A stretch of DNA of 22,192 nt from a virus, in IMG/VR virus record IMGVR_UViG_3300032665_000212, positions 1 to 22,192 of that record; one strand, 5' to 3'. The notes beneath the pieces were generated by a model, which worked only from the letters and a program-made list of their open reading frames with translations, made no database searches and had not been told where the DNA came from. Both the position numbers and the translations under genes were made by a program. Positions 1 through 6,953 of the stretch are shown here, piece by piece (position 1 is the first letter of the stretch; each line of letters starts with the position of its first letter).

Positions 1-404
1 GCATAGCCGCTAGATTGGTTGTTCGGCCCAGAAGGTGTTGTAAAGCTATAGCCTGTCAATTGAGCCAAGACACCAGCCCCTGTTAAGGAATACAGCTGCG
101 TATCCCCATTGTTAGGAATCGTGGGAGTTGTCTTGGTAGTCATTCCAACGGTATAGGTAAGGGTGCCAGGAACGCCCGAGAAGACTTGATTGACTCCACT
201 GATTGATGTAACGGCAGTTTGGGTGACCTCGTGTATGACCGTGTGATATCCCGCAGGATTAGATCCTGGTTGACCGTTGTTATTCACGTGATCGACGTTC
301 AGGGTTTGAAAAGTTCCGTCGAGATTGTTTCTGATCGCAGTCTTTGTTTGCCCCAAGGATGAACCATCGGGTGGATATCCTGGTGTGTATGTTGGAATCG
401 CCAT
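1..404 (-). CDS. Tail- or head-fibre-like structural protein (partial, C-terminus off the window)
   Basis: The open frame starts at ATG 404 and runs off the left edge without a stop, giving about 134 residues. The start is fixed by AAGGAGAG nine bases upstream, which overlaps the stop of the preceding 45-aa gene. The N-terminus reads MAIPTYTPGYPPDGSSLGQT, followed by a stretch with LDGTFQTLNVDHVNNNG and then a Gly/Thr/Ser/Asn-rich region with no charged clusters or membrane segment. That composition and an N-terminal 'YPPDG..LGQTK..IR.N' segment leading to 'DHV' are typical of phage head- or tail-fibre proteins, as I remember them. Being last in the head/neck operon agrees with this. The exact part of the virion is inferred, and the receptor-binding end lies outside the window. 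Confidence 0.7.
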   Translation of the reverse strand, partial: MAIPTYTPGYPPDGSSLGQTKTAIRNNLDGTFQTLNVDHVNNNGQPGSNPAGYHTVIHEVTQTAVTSISGVNQVFSGVPGTLTYTVGMTTKTTPTIPNNGDTQLYSLTGAGVLAQLTGYSFTTPSGPNNQSSGY

Positions 405-413
405 AGTCTCTCC

Positions 414-551
414 TTAGCTCACGCATACCGTTGGAATAGGCTGCTCTGGCCTAGGGTTTTTCAATTGTTTCTTCGCTTTCTTGCTCAGCTTTGCATTCGC
501 TGGAGAAAGGGGCTTTTTCAGTACTTTTTCTTTTCCTTTGATGACTACCAT
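414..551 (-). CDS. Small Lys/Pro-rich protein (45 aa), unknown function
   Basis: Starts at ATG 551, 8 bases after the stop of the 46-aa gene, and ends with TAA ten bases before the start of the fibre-like gene. Its stop abuts the Shine-Dalgarno site of that gene. The protein begins MVVIKGKEKVLKKPLSPANA and continues with KLSKKAKKQLK, so it is strongly basic, then ends in a Pro-rich tail. There is no membrane segment or cysteine pair. The start has only a weak AGGG-like site, so it may depend on translation of the upstream gene. Function is unknown; small basic proteins in this position can be nucleic-acid-binding or minor virion components. Its support is the tight packing on both sides. Confidence 0.6.
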   Translation of the reverse strand: MVVIKGKEKVLKKPLSPANAKLSKKAKKQLKNPRPEQPIPTVCVS

Positions 552-559
552 AAACACGT

Positions 560-700
560 TCACCCTGTTGTGTGACGCCCTACAAAGGGCCCTCCTCCTA
601 GAGGGATTCTTTTGTTTGGCAAAGGTTTTATCTTCTTCTTGTTATCTCTTTTCAAAAGGACAGCAGCTCGGTTTCTTTTAACTTTTTTGTCATTCTTCAT
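560..700 (-). CDS. Small Lys/Arg-rich protein (46 aa), unknown function
   Basis: Its ATG (698-700) overlaps the TGA of the 377-aa gene by one base (TGATG), a standard coupled junction. The protein begins MKNDKKVKRNRAAVLLKRDN and continues with a KKKIK cluster, then a Gly-rich end (PLGGGPFVGRHTTG). It is very basic and probably unstructured or nucleic-acid-binding. Its own ribosome binding site is poor (GGA), consistent with re-initiation after the upstream gene. The plus-strand frame over the same stretch (481-681) lacks these junctions and looks like a shadow. Confidence 0.6.
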   Translation of the reverse strand: MKNDKKVKRNRAAVLLKRDNKKKIKPLPNKRIPLGGGPFVGRHTTG

Positions 701-1833
701 CAGATCGATCCAAAGGGCGCTAAACCACCAGAGCCCCATTGATATTTCAGCTGGTCGCTATAAATTGTGTTGATACTTTCTTGTCCGATCTGAGCGTATG
801 TCCTTGTCTCGATGATGTCGTAGCGCTCCTTCAGCATCTTGTCGATGAAGATGACACCATCGCTATCTAGTCTCTCTTCGAAGATTTTTTTAGAAGCCCC
901 TACAGCGAGGATTTCCCACCATTCAGAGAGTTCGGGATTGCCGGCTTGATCGGCTGCTAAAAGAGCCTGGATTGGCTGTCTATAGCAGGTCATTTCAATG
1001 GTATAACCGGCATCGGGCACAGGGGCGAGCGTGAATTGATTCTGGAAGAAGAGAATCGCAAGCGGGATCGAAAACTGCTTCGGATTGTACTGTACCTGTA
1101 TCGGTGTTCCTGAAGGAATCGCCTGAGCAAAGATCAATCCGGTGATTTCACCAGTTTGATAATTGATCGTGGCATTTCCTGGCACCGTGGGCGTTGAAGA
1201 GGCGTACTGCCGATAGTACGTCCAGGCATACTCCTGATTGCCGCTATTGCTCGTCTGGAAGATTTGAATCAGATTGCCTTGACCATCATCCGTGACGTTC
1301 TGCGTTTCTCCTACGCCATTGGCTCCTATGACATTGGCCGTTATGAGTATGTTTTGAACCCTTCCTTGAGGAAAGAAAAGGTTCCTTGCTGTCTGAGTCC
1401 CTGGATCATTGTTAATACTCGCAACAAAAGGAAAAGCGGTCGTAAAGCCGCTATAAGGGCCTGTAGTTCCATCCCCAGTAGCGAAATTGGTAAAGCTTTG
1501 CCAGTTGTAATTATTTGCATAAAAGGAACTAGGAGTATTAAACCAACGCAATTCCCTTTTAGCGCATGTTGCCGGCTGATTAACAGTCGTATAAAGCTCG
1601 CTATTGAAGGGATATGTCTCTTGACCCACGTTCGTATTGAAGGAATAGACATCCTGAAGCTTTAAAGAGCGAAACTTTGCTGGCAAATCGTAGGCATAAA
1701 AGCTATGCATTTGCTGCACAATGTAAGAATCCGTTACCTGGAAGGCATTGCTAGAGCCAGTGAGCTTCCTCGTCTTCGTTATCGCATTAGCGAGAGTCGG
1801 ATAGAGAGGATATGTAGGGACAAATGTGCTCAT
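700..1833 (-). CDS. Virion structural protein, connector/neck-like (377 aa)
   Basis: The 377-aa protein starts with MSTFVPTYPLYPTLANAITK and has a Thr/Asn/Gln/Tyr-rich beta-type middle. Its C-terminal third is more helical, with 'YTIEMTCYRQPIQALL' leading to 'ELSEWWEILAVGASKKIFEERLD'. A W..ll..GA..k..e.r pattern at the end of an all-beta protein recalls phage neck, tail-adaptor or tail-tube-type proteins that sit below the portal. I do not recognise the exact family. Its start overlaps the end of the 134-aa gene by four bases (ATGA, 1830-1833), so the two are translationally coupled. A neck or tail-accessory role is inferred from position in the head operon. Confidence 0.7.
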   Translation of the reverse strand: MSTFVPTYPLYPTLANAITKTRKLTGSSNAFQVTDSYIVQQMHSFYAYDLPAKFRSLKLQDVYSFNTNVGQETYPFNSELYTTVNQPATCAKRELRWFNTPSSFYANNYNWQSFTNFATGDGTTGPYSGFTTAFPFVASINNDPGTQTARNLFFPQGRVQNILITANVIGANGVGETQNVTDDGQGNLIQIFQTSNSGNQEYAWTYYRQYASSTPTVPGNATINYQTGEITGLIFAQAIPSGTPIQVQYNPKQFSIPLAILFFQNQFTLAPVPDAGYTIEMTCYRQPIQALLAADQAGNPELSEWWEILAVGASKKIFEERLDSDGVIFIDKMLKERYDIIETRTYAQIGQESINTIYSDQLKYQWGSGGLAPFGSI

Positions 1834-2234
1834 GTTGTCGGCTCGTTATCAAATGCATCTTCTAGCGTTATCGCCGTTGTTCCCTGGATGATTCCTGAGG
1901 CTACAGGAACGGCCACACAGGGCACTTGCGGATCTTGTACGTATATAAACGGATAAAAATTGCGTGTGTCTATGGCTATTGTGGCTGTATTAGGCGTTAG
2001 TGAAATTATCTGTGCTTTTTGATTATTCAATTGAATCATGCCGTTAGGCGGAGGAATCCTAAAGCCGATCCACTCCGCCACGGTAAAGTTCGTATCGTCC
2101 AAGAAGGTAACGACCGCAGGATTGGCCTGCGTTATGTTCGTTATGTACTGCAAATTCGGGATGAAATTCGCTCCAAAGGGAGGCCCATAGTTGCTAGGAC
2201 CTCCTGGAACGACATGTGGGCTCGAATTTTGCAT
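1830..2234 (-). CDS. Beta-domain structural protein (134 aa), paralogue of the C-terminal half of the 362-aa protein
   Basis: The ATG at 2234 overlaps the previous gene's TAA by one base. The protein contains 'FIPNLQYITNITQANPAVVT', then 'GFRIPPPNGMIQLNN', then 'ATIAIDTRNFYPF', and ends 'LEDAFDN'. The same ordered elements recur in the 362-aa gene (2654-3742): 'FLPNTLPVAYITQATQAVV', 'DFQIPTPYGMTQLSN', 'SITIDVDTTGFTAFQ' and 'LADAFDN'. The ANPAVVT...GM..LN pattern resembles the small beta domain often annotated in phage proteins as E1-FCCH-like. It is probably a capsid-decoration or neck/tail component. The family name is from memory; the paralogy is directly visible. Confidence 0.75.
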   Translation of the reverse strand: MQNSSPHVVPGGPSNYGPPFGANFIPNLQYITNITQANPAVVTFLDDTNFTVAEWIGFRIPPPNGMIQLNNQKAQIISLTPNTATIAIDTRNFYPFIYVQDPQVPCVAVPVASGIIQGTTAITLEDAFDNEPTT

Positions 2235-2596
2235 TACAGAACATCCACGGGTGTAAATCGAACTCTAGACACTGTTTCATAATGACGAGGCACACGACCT
2301 CCTGCAGCCGGTAGCTCTAAAGAGTAGCGTCTGACCTTTCGTTTCGTGTTGTTCAAATGCTTAATAAGCCCCATGGTCAAATCGCATATCTCTCCATGAA
2401 CGAGCTTAATCATCTGAATCGCTTCCCCTGGATATTTGCGATAGGAGAATTCGAGCCATCCGCCTTGTGCATCGAGGAATTCGAACATGCCTTTTCGAAC
2501 TTTGTCGTCTTCCCTACGCATTTTCTTAATCAATTCATCCCGCTCTTGTGCAGGGAGGGTATTGGGTAGTTTCTTATGTAATTCTCTGACTTCCAT
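2234..2596 (-). CDS. Conserved-type phage protein (120 aa), unknown function
   Basis: Starts at ATG 2596 with an AAGGAA site upstream and ends with a TAATG overlap into the 134-aa gene. The N-terminal 45 residues are highly charged and helical (MEVRELHKKLPNTLPAQERD, then ELIKKMRREDDKVRKGMFEFLD). A W-L-E-F-S-Y-R-K-Y-P segment follows, then a second charged helix, and the tail is basic with 'HYETVSRVRFTPVDVL'. No membrane segment or catalytic motif is evident. Sitting between two paralogous structural genes, it may be an assembly factor or a minor head protein. I cannot assign a family. Confidence 0.65.
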   Translation of the reverse strand: MEVRELHKKLPNTLPAQERDELIKKMRREDDKVRKGMFEFLDAQGGWLEFSYRKYPGEAIQMIKLVHGEICDLTMGLIKHLNNTKRKVRRYSLELPAAGGRVPRHYETVSRVRFTPVDVL

Positions 2597-2615
2597 GTGA
2601 TGTATTCCTTGAATT

Positions 2616-2646
2616 AGAGGAGGGGGACAAAAGATCCCCCTCCTTT
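2616..2646 (-). terminator. Strong stem-loop directly after the 362-aa structural gene
   Basis: A perfect 10-bp GC-rich stem (AGGAGGGGGA pairing with TCCCCCTCCT, arms 2618-2627 and 2635-2644) encloses a 7-base loop and can extend to 12 pairs with one G-U. It begins eight bases after the stop of the 362-aa gene on the minus strand. The bases after it in that direction (CTAATTCAAGG) are not a U-tract, so it is a weak intrinsic terminator at best. It may reduce read-through or protect the 3' end of the upstream capsid mRNA, a common way to keep capsid genes more abundant than those behind them. Confidence 0.65.
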
Positions 2647-2653
2647 GGTTTTG

Positions 2654-3742
2654 TTATGCGTTCGTGATTCCATTGACGAAATCAGCTTTGAACGCCATGA
2701 CTACCATGTTGGCGCTTGCCACTCCTGCAGCAGATGTACCAATGTTCATGACGTACTGAGCCTTGTTATCGAAGGCGTCCGCCAAGTTGGTTCCTGGAGG
2801 CGATGCAGGGATCGTTGCGCTTCCGCTAAGAGGTACAACGCCTGAACCGGCAGGAATACACACAGCTGGAGATGCTCCAGAGGCAAAGTTGGCCGATGTT
2901 GGATACTGGAATGCAGTGAATCCTGTCGTATCGACATCGATGGTGATCGATGACTCTGTAGACGAATTCGTTACACTCAATACCCTAGCCGCACCTGCTG
3001 GGTTGCTCGTAAATGGTCCGCTTCCCGATTTGCCAGTCAAATTGCTCAACTGGGTCATGCCGTAAGGCGTTGGGATTTGGAAATCGACGAGTTCCCCTGG
3101 TGTGTATGGGTTCTGTCTGAAGAAGTACACAACTGCTTGGGTAGCTTGTGTGATATAAGCTACAGGCAGCGTGTTTGGCAGAAACTGACTTGGATATACT
3201 TTTTGGTAAAATCCAGTCGTTCCGTTAGCAACAACTAAACCTGCAGTTGCAGCAGTTGCAGCGTATCCAAGCGTAATGCTCGTGGCAGCAGAAACAGCAG
3301 TGACTTGATACAGGTTCGGGCCGCTGATTTGTTTCGCACCGGTAATATTGATAAGACGAACGAGGTCACCCACGTTAATCCCAGTTGTAGTACCAGTTGA
3401 AACAACAAACGAGCTTCCGTTGACCGCAGTTACAGCCACCTTTGTAAAGGTAGGCAGATTCGTTTGGTTAATGAAAGTAAAGCCACCAGATGTACCCTGA
3501 GAGGTATAGGTGGTTACGCCTGTAGTCGTGCTGCTTGGTTGTCCAAGAGCAAGATAAGAGCCAGCAGCCATGAAGCTAAACCATTCGGCATAGATCGGAT
3601 TAGCAGCTGTGCTTTGTGCGCCCCAGTTGGTCGTATCCTTGACGAAAACCCAATCGGGCTTTGCGGTCATGGGTATGTTCACTGCGACGACGGTTGCAGG
3701 GTTTGTGTAAGTCCACATCCCAATAAAAGAAAATGGCAACAT
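2654..3742 (-). CDS. Structural protein with two beta domains (362 aa), probable head-decoration or tail-associated protein
   Basis: Starts at ATG 3742 behind a perfect AAGGAGGT site that overlaps the stop of the major capsid gene. The sequence is Thr/Ser/Gly/Ala-rich with few charges. The N-terminus reads MLPFSFIGMWTYTNPATVVA. Residues about 100-170 hold one small beta domain ('VVSTGTTTGINVGDLVRLIN' followed by 'LYQVTAVSAATSITLG'). Residues about 190-345 hold a second region that repeats the whole 134-aa protein encoded at 1830-2234. Direct placement after the coat gene and a very strong ribosome binding site suggest an abundant virion protein. Decoration or fibre-base is inferred, and I see no enzymatic motif. 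Confidence 0.75.
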   Translation of the reverse strand: MLPFSFIGMWTYTNPATVVAVNIPMTAKPDWVFVKDTTNWGAQSTAANPIYAEWFSFMAAGSYLALGQPSSTTTGVTTYTSQGTSGGFTFINQTNLPTFTKVAVTAVNGSSFVVSTGTTTGINVGDLVRLINITGAKQISGPNLYQVTAVSAATSITLGYAATAATAGLVVANGTTGFYQKVYPSQFLPNTLPVAYITQATQAVVYFFRQNPYTPGELVDFQIPTPYGMTQLSNLTGKSGSGPFTSNPAGAARVLSVTNSSTESSITIDVDTTGFTAFQYPTSANFASGASPAVCIPAGSGVVPLSGSATIPASPPGTNLADAFDNKAQYVMNIGTSAAGVASANMVVMAFKADFVNGITNA

Positions 3743-3752
3743 AATGACCTCC

Positions 3753-4700
3753 TTAAATACCTGTTGAGCGTAGGTTTTGAACCCAGAGGTCGTTGGTGAT
3801 GCACTGCCCTTGATAGAACGAGCAACCCGCAGTATGTCTCAACATGCAAGGGTCGTTGTTATATCCTGGAGGCAGATAGATAAAGCGAGCTTTACCCCCT
3901 GCTTGCCACACAACTTTGTAAGCTTCTTTAGCTGCTACGAAACAGTTAGCTATGTCATTTCCAAGCACTGAAGCATTGGGGCTGACAGAACCTTGTTCCG
4001 AAGCAAAGAAGCGCACGTTATTCGCTCCGCCTATCTCAACGCTCAAAGTCTGAGATATGTTTGGATACTGGAACTTCTTGATGAAACCGGTCATGTTGTA
4101 GAGGACTGGGATCATGCGAGTCGTCAACATGCATCCGTACGCATCGCCTATTGGTGATGTTCCAAAACGAAGCTCGGCTTCTACGATATTTGTTATGTAT
4201 TCGCCTGAGTTGTTTTGGAGAACGGTAAAGACGTCGTCGACGTCGGTTATGGTCATCTCTGTTGGGATGTCACCATTACTTCCGCCTACGCAGTTGATGA
4301 TTGACGCAGAAGATTCCAAGTTGTCTCTTTGCAGAGCATCTTGAGTCTCTCGGAGAGACTGTCCAAGGCGCGCTGCCGCAGAGTTAAGTACTGGATCTTC
4401 GTTGGTGATCGTGACTTGACGGGTCAATACGATATAAGTCGCATAGACGCGTACACGGCAGTCCACGTCAACGCGATTAAGATGTTGAGGTGGTGGGTTG
4501 TTTTGGCCATCGTCGAGAGGCACTTCAAACAGGTCGAGCCTGTCATAGCGTGACTGCCGATCAATGAAGCCTTGGTTATCTGGCAACTCCACGGGGGTAG
4601 CAAACAACTGGTGAATCAGGTTGTGCTCGGGAGTAGACAGTAACTTTGCGTTGTACCGCTGTTGAATTTGCGGTGGCAACGTTGCAATTGATACCGACAT
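3753..4700 (-). CDS. Major capsid protein, N4-gp56-like family (315 aa)
   Basis: The 315-aa protein starts MSVSIATLPPQIQQRYNAKL with an AAGGGA site upstream. The N-terminal 'RYNAKLLSTPEHNLIHQLFA' leading to 'LPDNQGFIDRQSRYDRLDLF' and 'VYATYIVLTRQVTITNEDPV' follows the layout of the N4 gp56 group of HK97-fold coat proteins: an axis at the start, a 'P...g..i...RYd.L' segment, then 'g.yv.lT..v'. Later 'VLQNNSGEYITNIVEA' and 'YGCMLTTRMIPVLYNMTGF' fit the same fold, and the length is in the usual range. It lies between scaffold and a strongly translated structural gene, the expected place. Four cysteines near the C-terminus are unusual and may matter for stability. Confidence 0.85.
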   Translation of the reverse strand: MSVSIATLPPQIQQRYNAKLLSTPEHNLIHQLFATPVELPDNQGFIDRQSRYDRLDLFEVPLDDGQNNPPPQHLNRVDVDCRVRVYATYIVLTRQVTITNEDPVLNSAAARLGQSLRETQDALQRDNLESSASIINCVGGSNGDIPTEMTITDVDDVFTVLQNNSGEYITNIVEAELRFGTSPIGDAYGCMLTTRMIPVLYNMTGFIKKFQYPNISQTLSVEIGGANNVRFFASEQGSVSPNASVLGNDIANCFVAAKEAYKVVWQAGGKARFIYLPPGYNNDPCMLRHTAGCSFYQGQCITNDLWVQNLRSTGI

Positions 4701-4711
4701 AGTGTTCCCTT

Positions 4712-4726
4712 TGACCTATTAGGTCA
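4712..4726. repeat. 15-bp palindrome at the scaffold stop / capsid leader
   Basis: TGACCTATTAGGTCA is a perfect palindrome with 7-bp arms around a single central base. It spans the scaffold stop codon (4719-4721) and lies just upstream of the capsid ribosome binding site. With no loop it would not form an RNA hairpin easily, so it is more likely coincidental or a protein-binding site. Confidence 0.4.
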
Positions 4727-5501
4727 TTTCGGGAACCGATCCGGCTAAAGCTGCATATCCATGCATTTCACGGTATAAGTCTTTCTTCATGGCATCGGTC
4801 AGCTTGAAAGCTTGGGCAATAGGCCGCTTATCGTAAGCCATGGGAGACGTCACCGCCTTCTCTTGCTTCTCGATAGCCTTGTCTATTTCCTTCTCTCTAC
4901 GCACTTCCTTAGCCGTTTGGGAAAGCCCCATGGCCTTGATGTATTTGTAGCTCTGTACTCCGATTTTGTACGGATCTTTTAAGTCCGCAATCGTAGCCGC
5001 CAGTTCCGGTTCCTTTTCTTCCAAAATTGATAAAGTTTCAGGATTGACGACCTCGGAGAAATCTGAGTATTGACGCTGCAAACGATCCATGAATTGAGTA
5101 TCTTGATGCTTCTTGATCTGCCTTTCGACTTCTTGACGCACAAGATTTTCGGCACCTTGGAGTGCTTTCTGAGAGCTTTTCTCAGCTAGCTTTTTCACCT
5201 TACCTAAGGGAATGAACTCTTCATCGCCGATTTTGTCCAACTCATCGAGCTCTTGCCGCACAGGCGCTTGACTTTGCTGGGCTAACTGAGCCTGCATCAT
5301 CTGCATCTGCGTTTCACGCAATTGCTTCAGCTCTCTTTCGAGTTCGGCATTCTTTAGACGCATGGCCTTCAAGTGCTGGTTCGTTACCGGCTCTTGAGCT
5401 GGCGCTTGCGCCTCTTTCACTTCATTGATCTGGTTCGCATCAACCTGAGGTGCTACCTCTTTAACTTCGCTGTCTGGGTTTTGCATTGCAGTCGCAGTCA
5501 T
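4719..5501 (-). CDS. Capsid scaffolding protein (260 aa)
   Basis: Start chosen at ATG 5501 (MTATAMQNPDSEVKEVAPQV) because AGAGGA lies just upstream; a further 12 codons are open upstream but have no good site. The protein is almost entirely charged and helical. An acidic, Gln/Pro-rich N-terminus is followed by a coiled coil at about residues 45-85 (QHLKAMRLKNAELERELKQL, then a Gln/Met-rich run), a second long Lys/Glu/Gln helix, and a helical basic C-terminus. This layout and its place directly before the major capsid gene are typical of phage scaffolds, which are internal to the prohead and leave or are degraded on maturation. No protease domain is seen. Confidence 0.8.
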   Translation of the reverse strand: MTATAMQNPDSEVKEVAPQVDANQINEVKEAQAPAQEPVTNQHLKAMRLKNAELERELKQLRETQMQMMQAQLAQQSQAPVRQELDELDKIGDEEFIPLGKVKKLAEKSSQKALQGAENLVRQEVERQIKKHQDTQFMDRLQRQYSDFSEVVNPETLSILEEKEPELAATIADLKDPYKIGVQSYKYIKAMGLSQTAKEVRREKEIDKAIEKQEKAVTSPMAYDKRPIAQAFKLTDAMKKDLYREMHGYAALAGSVPEMT

Positions 5502-5584
5502 GAATTTCCTCTTTTGTAGGTGGCTGGCTAGCTCCACGTATTACGCCGTGCCGGAAGGCTACTCCGACTTTTGTACGCCTTACA

Positions 5585-5613
5585 TTGACTTTGTTTAATA
5601 AAAATAATATATG
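5585..5613 (+). promoter_or_regulatory. Sigma70-type promoter for the 5628-6472 cassette
   Basis: TTGACT (5585-5590) matches the -35 consensus in five of six positions. It is 17 bases before TATATG (5608-5613), a four-of-six -10, in an A/T-rich stretch. Transcription would start near 5620, only about eight bases before the first ATG, which would make the first gene's message nearly leaderless. Confidence 0.6.
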
Positions 5614-5627
5614 TCTAATAAAACTTA

Positions 5628-6017
5628 ATGATTATGTTCTGCGATAATTGCAATTCTGAAAGAAAAGAAACTGACTTTATAAATAAGCAGAAATTTTGCT
5701 TTCACTGTATGTATCGGATAAAGCTAGAAAATGAACCAAAGAAGCGAACTCAGAAAAAACAGCTTTGCCGCTCCTGCGGGCAAGAAATAACGCAAGACAT
5801 GGACGAAAAGAAACGTCACAGAACGGTTTTTTGCTCACTTTCTTGCGCTTCAAATGGACATAAGGAGCAGCTAGAGAATCACTGGACTAGAAAAATCAAA
5901 GGCGAGGCAACGAAATGCAGCACATATCAAAAATTGATCCCTCTAGAGAGACGGTCGGGAAGATATACCGTGATGCGCAGATTCACGCCGAAGAAGGCGT
6001 GGTTATTGGAGACGTAA
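5628..6017 (+). CDS. Small zinc-ribbon protein (129 aa)
   Basis: Plus-strand gene against the direction of the surrounding capsid operon. Two Cys4-type clusters are visible: CDNC at residues 5-8 paired with CFHC around 23-26, and CRSCG around 47-51 paired with a later CSLSC. The rest is Lys/Arg/Glu-rich. This resembles zinc-binding DNA- or RNA-binding proteins, or the N-terminal part of HNH nucleases like that at 14758-15330, but no HNH core follows. There is no Shine-Dalgarno site before ATG 5628; ATG 5634 is an alternative start. Its last 34 codons overlap the next gene by 103 bases in another frame, so the C-terminal end may be a late extension or the product of a frame change. Confidence 0.55.
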   Translation: MIMFCDNCNSERKETDFINKQKFCFHCMYRIKLENEPKKRTQKKQLCRSCGQEITQDMDEKKRHRTVFCSLSCASNGHKEQLENHWTRKIKGEATKCSTYQKLIPLERRSGRYTVMRRFTPKKAWLLET

Positions 6018-6472
6018 ATCACGAAATCAAGAAGGATTTAGTGAAGGATATCAATGAAGCCATAGAGCAAGGCTTGGCATCGAGCGAATTCAAAGGAAAG
6101 CCCTTCTATCTCGCTATCTATGAGAAATACGATCTAATGTTAAAGCATGGGCATGTGAGAATACCGAAGATCACCAAATACCGTCCCTATCCAGAGCAAG
6201 ACATGATGCTCTTTCACGTCTATCCTGAAGGCGAGGTTTACTTCTGCTGGGAGCTTCCTCATAGGACACAGATGATGAATATCATTGCGAACGAGAACCT
6301 CTACCCCCCTGAGCAAGTGCTACTACTGAAGCGCTGGGAAAACATTCAGCTCGAGTACTTCGGCTTTAAGAAGGACGGCGAAGGCAATTGGGTAGAAAAC
6401 GAGCTCTATCGAGGCGATTATCTCATGGGCCAGCCTCAGCAAGAGAAAAAGTCGAAGATTTTACTCGCTTAA
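5915..6472 (+). CDS. Conserved-type phage protein (185 aa), unknown function
   Basis: ATG 5915 follows GAGG at a suitable distance. The protein begins MQHISKIDPSRETVGKIYRD and contains 'KPFYLAIYEKYDLMLKHGHV', 'ITKYRPYPEQDMMLFHVYPE', 'VYFCWELPHRTQMMNIIANE' and 'LLLKRWENIQLEYFGF'. From memory this matches a family of uncharacterised phage proteins with 'RPYP.PD..L' and 'CWdLPh.....ml.N', found near portal genes. It is mixed alpha/beta with no membrane segment. It overlaps the zinc-ribbon gene in front and its 3' end overlaps the convergent 81-aa gene by 12 bases. Together with the zinc-ribbon gene it behaves as a plus-strand insertion with its own promoter. Confidence 0.75.
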   Translation: MQHISKIDPSRETVGKIYRDAQIHAEEGVVIGDVNHEIKKDLVKDINEAIEQGLASSEFKGKPFYLAIYEKYDLMLKHGHVRIPKITKYRPYPEQDMMLFHVYPEGEVYFCWELPHRTQMMNIIANENLYPPEQVLLLKRWENIQLEYFGFKKDGEGNWVENELYRGDYLMGQPQQEKKSKILLA

Positions 6473-6706
6473 CCAAGATCCCCAGCGGCGCAGATAGGCG
6501 GCAATTTCATATTCCTGATCTAGGCCAAGTTCCTTACACCAATCTTTATCTTTTATCAGCGCCTCATGCTCGAAGCGACCCCTAATATTGACGTATTTCA
6601 CTTCATTGTTCGATTTCCTGATTACATTCAGATGCGTGAAGTGTTCTCCCTGTTTACAGGGACACCCTTGAGAACAAACATTTTCTAGAATGCATTCTGA
6701 GGACAC
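6461..6706 (-). CDS. Cys-rich small protein (81 aa) downstream of the partition pair
   Basis: Starts with GTG at 6706, seven bases after GAGGG, which lies in the last codons of the RHH gene, only three bases after that gene's stop. The N-terminus carries a compact cysteine cluster (C-x5-C-x3-C-x-C within residues 5-16: ECILENVCSQGCPCKQGEHF), suggesting metal binding, followed by a short mixed domain with two Trp residues near the end. Tight linkage to parA and the RHH gene suggests co-expression as a third member of that unit. No family recognised. Confidence 0.6.
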   Translation of the reverse strand: MSSECILENVCSQGCPCKQGEHFTHLNVIRKSNNEVKYVNIRGRFEHEALIKDKDWCKELGLDQEYEIAAYLRRWGSWLSE

Positions 6707-6709
6707 AAA

Positions 6710-6928
6710 TTAACCCTCAAATTTTACCTTCTCGTAAATAGCATCTATTATCCATTGAGTCCTATTTGACCAAGGCTTTTTTTTAAGCGCCTGATCTACT
6801 TCATCTAAAATACACACAGGCATTCTGATGAGCACGTTCTTAAAACTCTTTTCTTCACTTGCCTTGACATCCGCTCCCTTGTCAATGAAATCCTGAACGG
6901 AGGCTTCCTTTCTTTTCTTAACTGCCAT
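6710..6928 (-). CDS. Ribbon-helix-helix DNA-binding protein, probable ParG/ParB-like partner of ParA (72 aa)
   Basis: Start chosen at ATG 6928 (MAVKKRKEASVQDFIDKGAD) with AGGA upstream; the longer open frame lies inside parA and has no site. A flexible basic N-terminus is followed by 'SFKNVLIRMPVCILDEVDQA' and 'WSNRTQWIIDAIYEKVKF', the strand-helix-helix pattern of small CopG/Arc/ParG-type proteins. It sits 25 bases after parA. In type Ib partition systems such a protein binds the centromere, represses the operon and stimulates the ParA ATPase with its N-terminal tail. That role here is inferred from family and position. Confidence 0.8.
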   Translation of the reverse strand: MAVKKRKEASVQDFIDKGADVKASEEKSFKNVLIRMPVCILDEVDQALKKKPWSNRTQWIIDAIYEKVKFEG

Positions 6929-6941
6929 ATAATTCCTATAT
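6927..6941. promoter_or_regulatory. ATATA-N5-TATAT box at the RHH gene start
   Basis: Inverted repeat ATATA/TATAT separated by five bases, covering the ribosome binding site and start of the RHH gene. The minus-strand 16 bases ATATAGGAATTATATG match the parA start region ATATAGGAGATATATG at 14 of 16 positions. Candidate operator or centromere subunit for the RHH protein. Confidence 0.5.
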
Positions 6942-6953
6942 ATCCTCTGTATG

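Noticed and set aside
481-681. Plus-strand 66-aa hydrophobic frame
   Set aside because: It lies opposite two coupled minus-strand mini-genes and lacks a ribosome binding site; its Phe-rich sequence is the mirror of Lys-rich codons.
1264-1665. Plus-strand 133-aa frame inside the 377-aa gene
   Set aside because: It is fully contained in a structural gene on the other strand, without promoter or ribosome binding site. The same applies to the 103-aa minus frame at 1341-1652.
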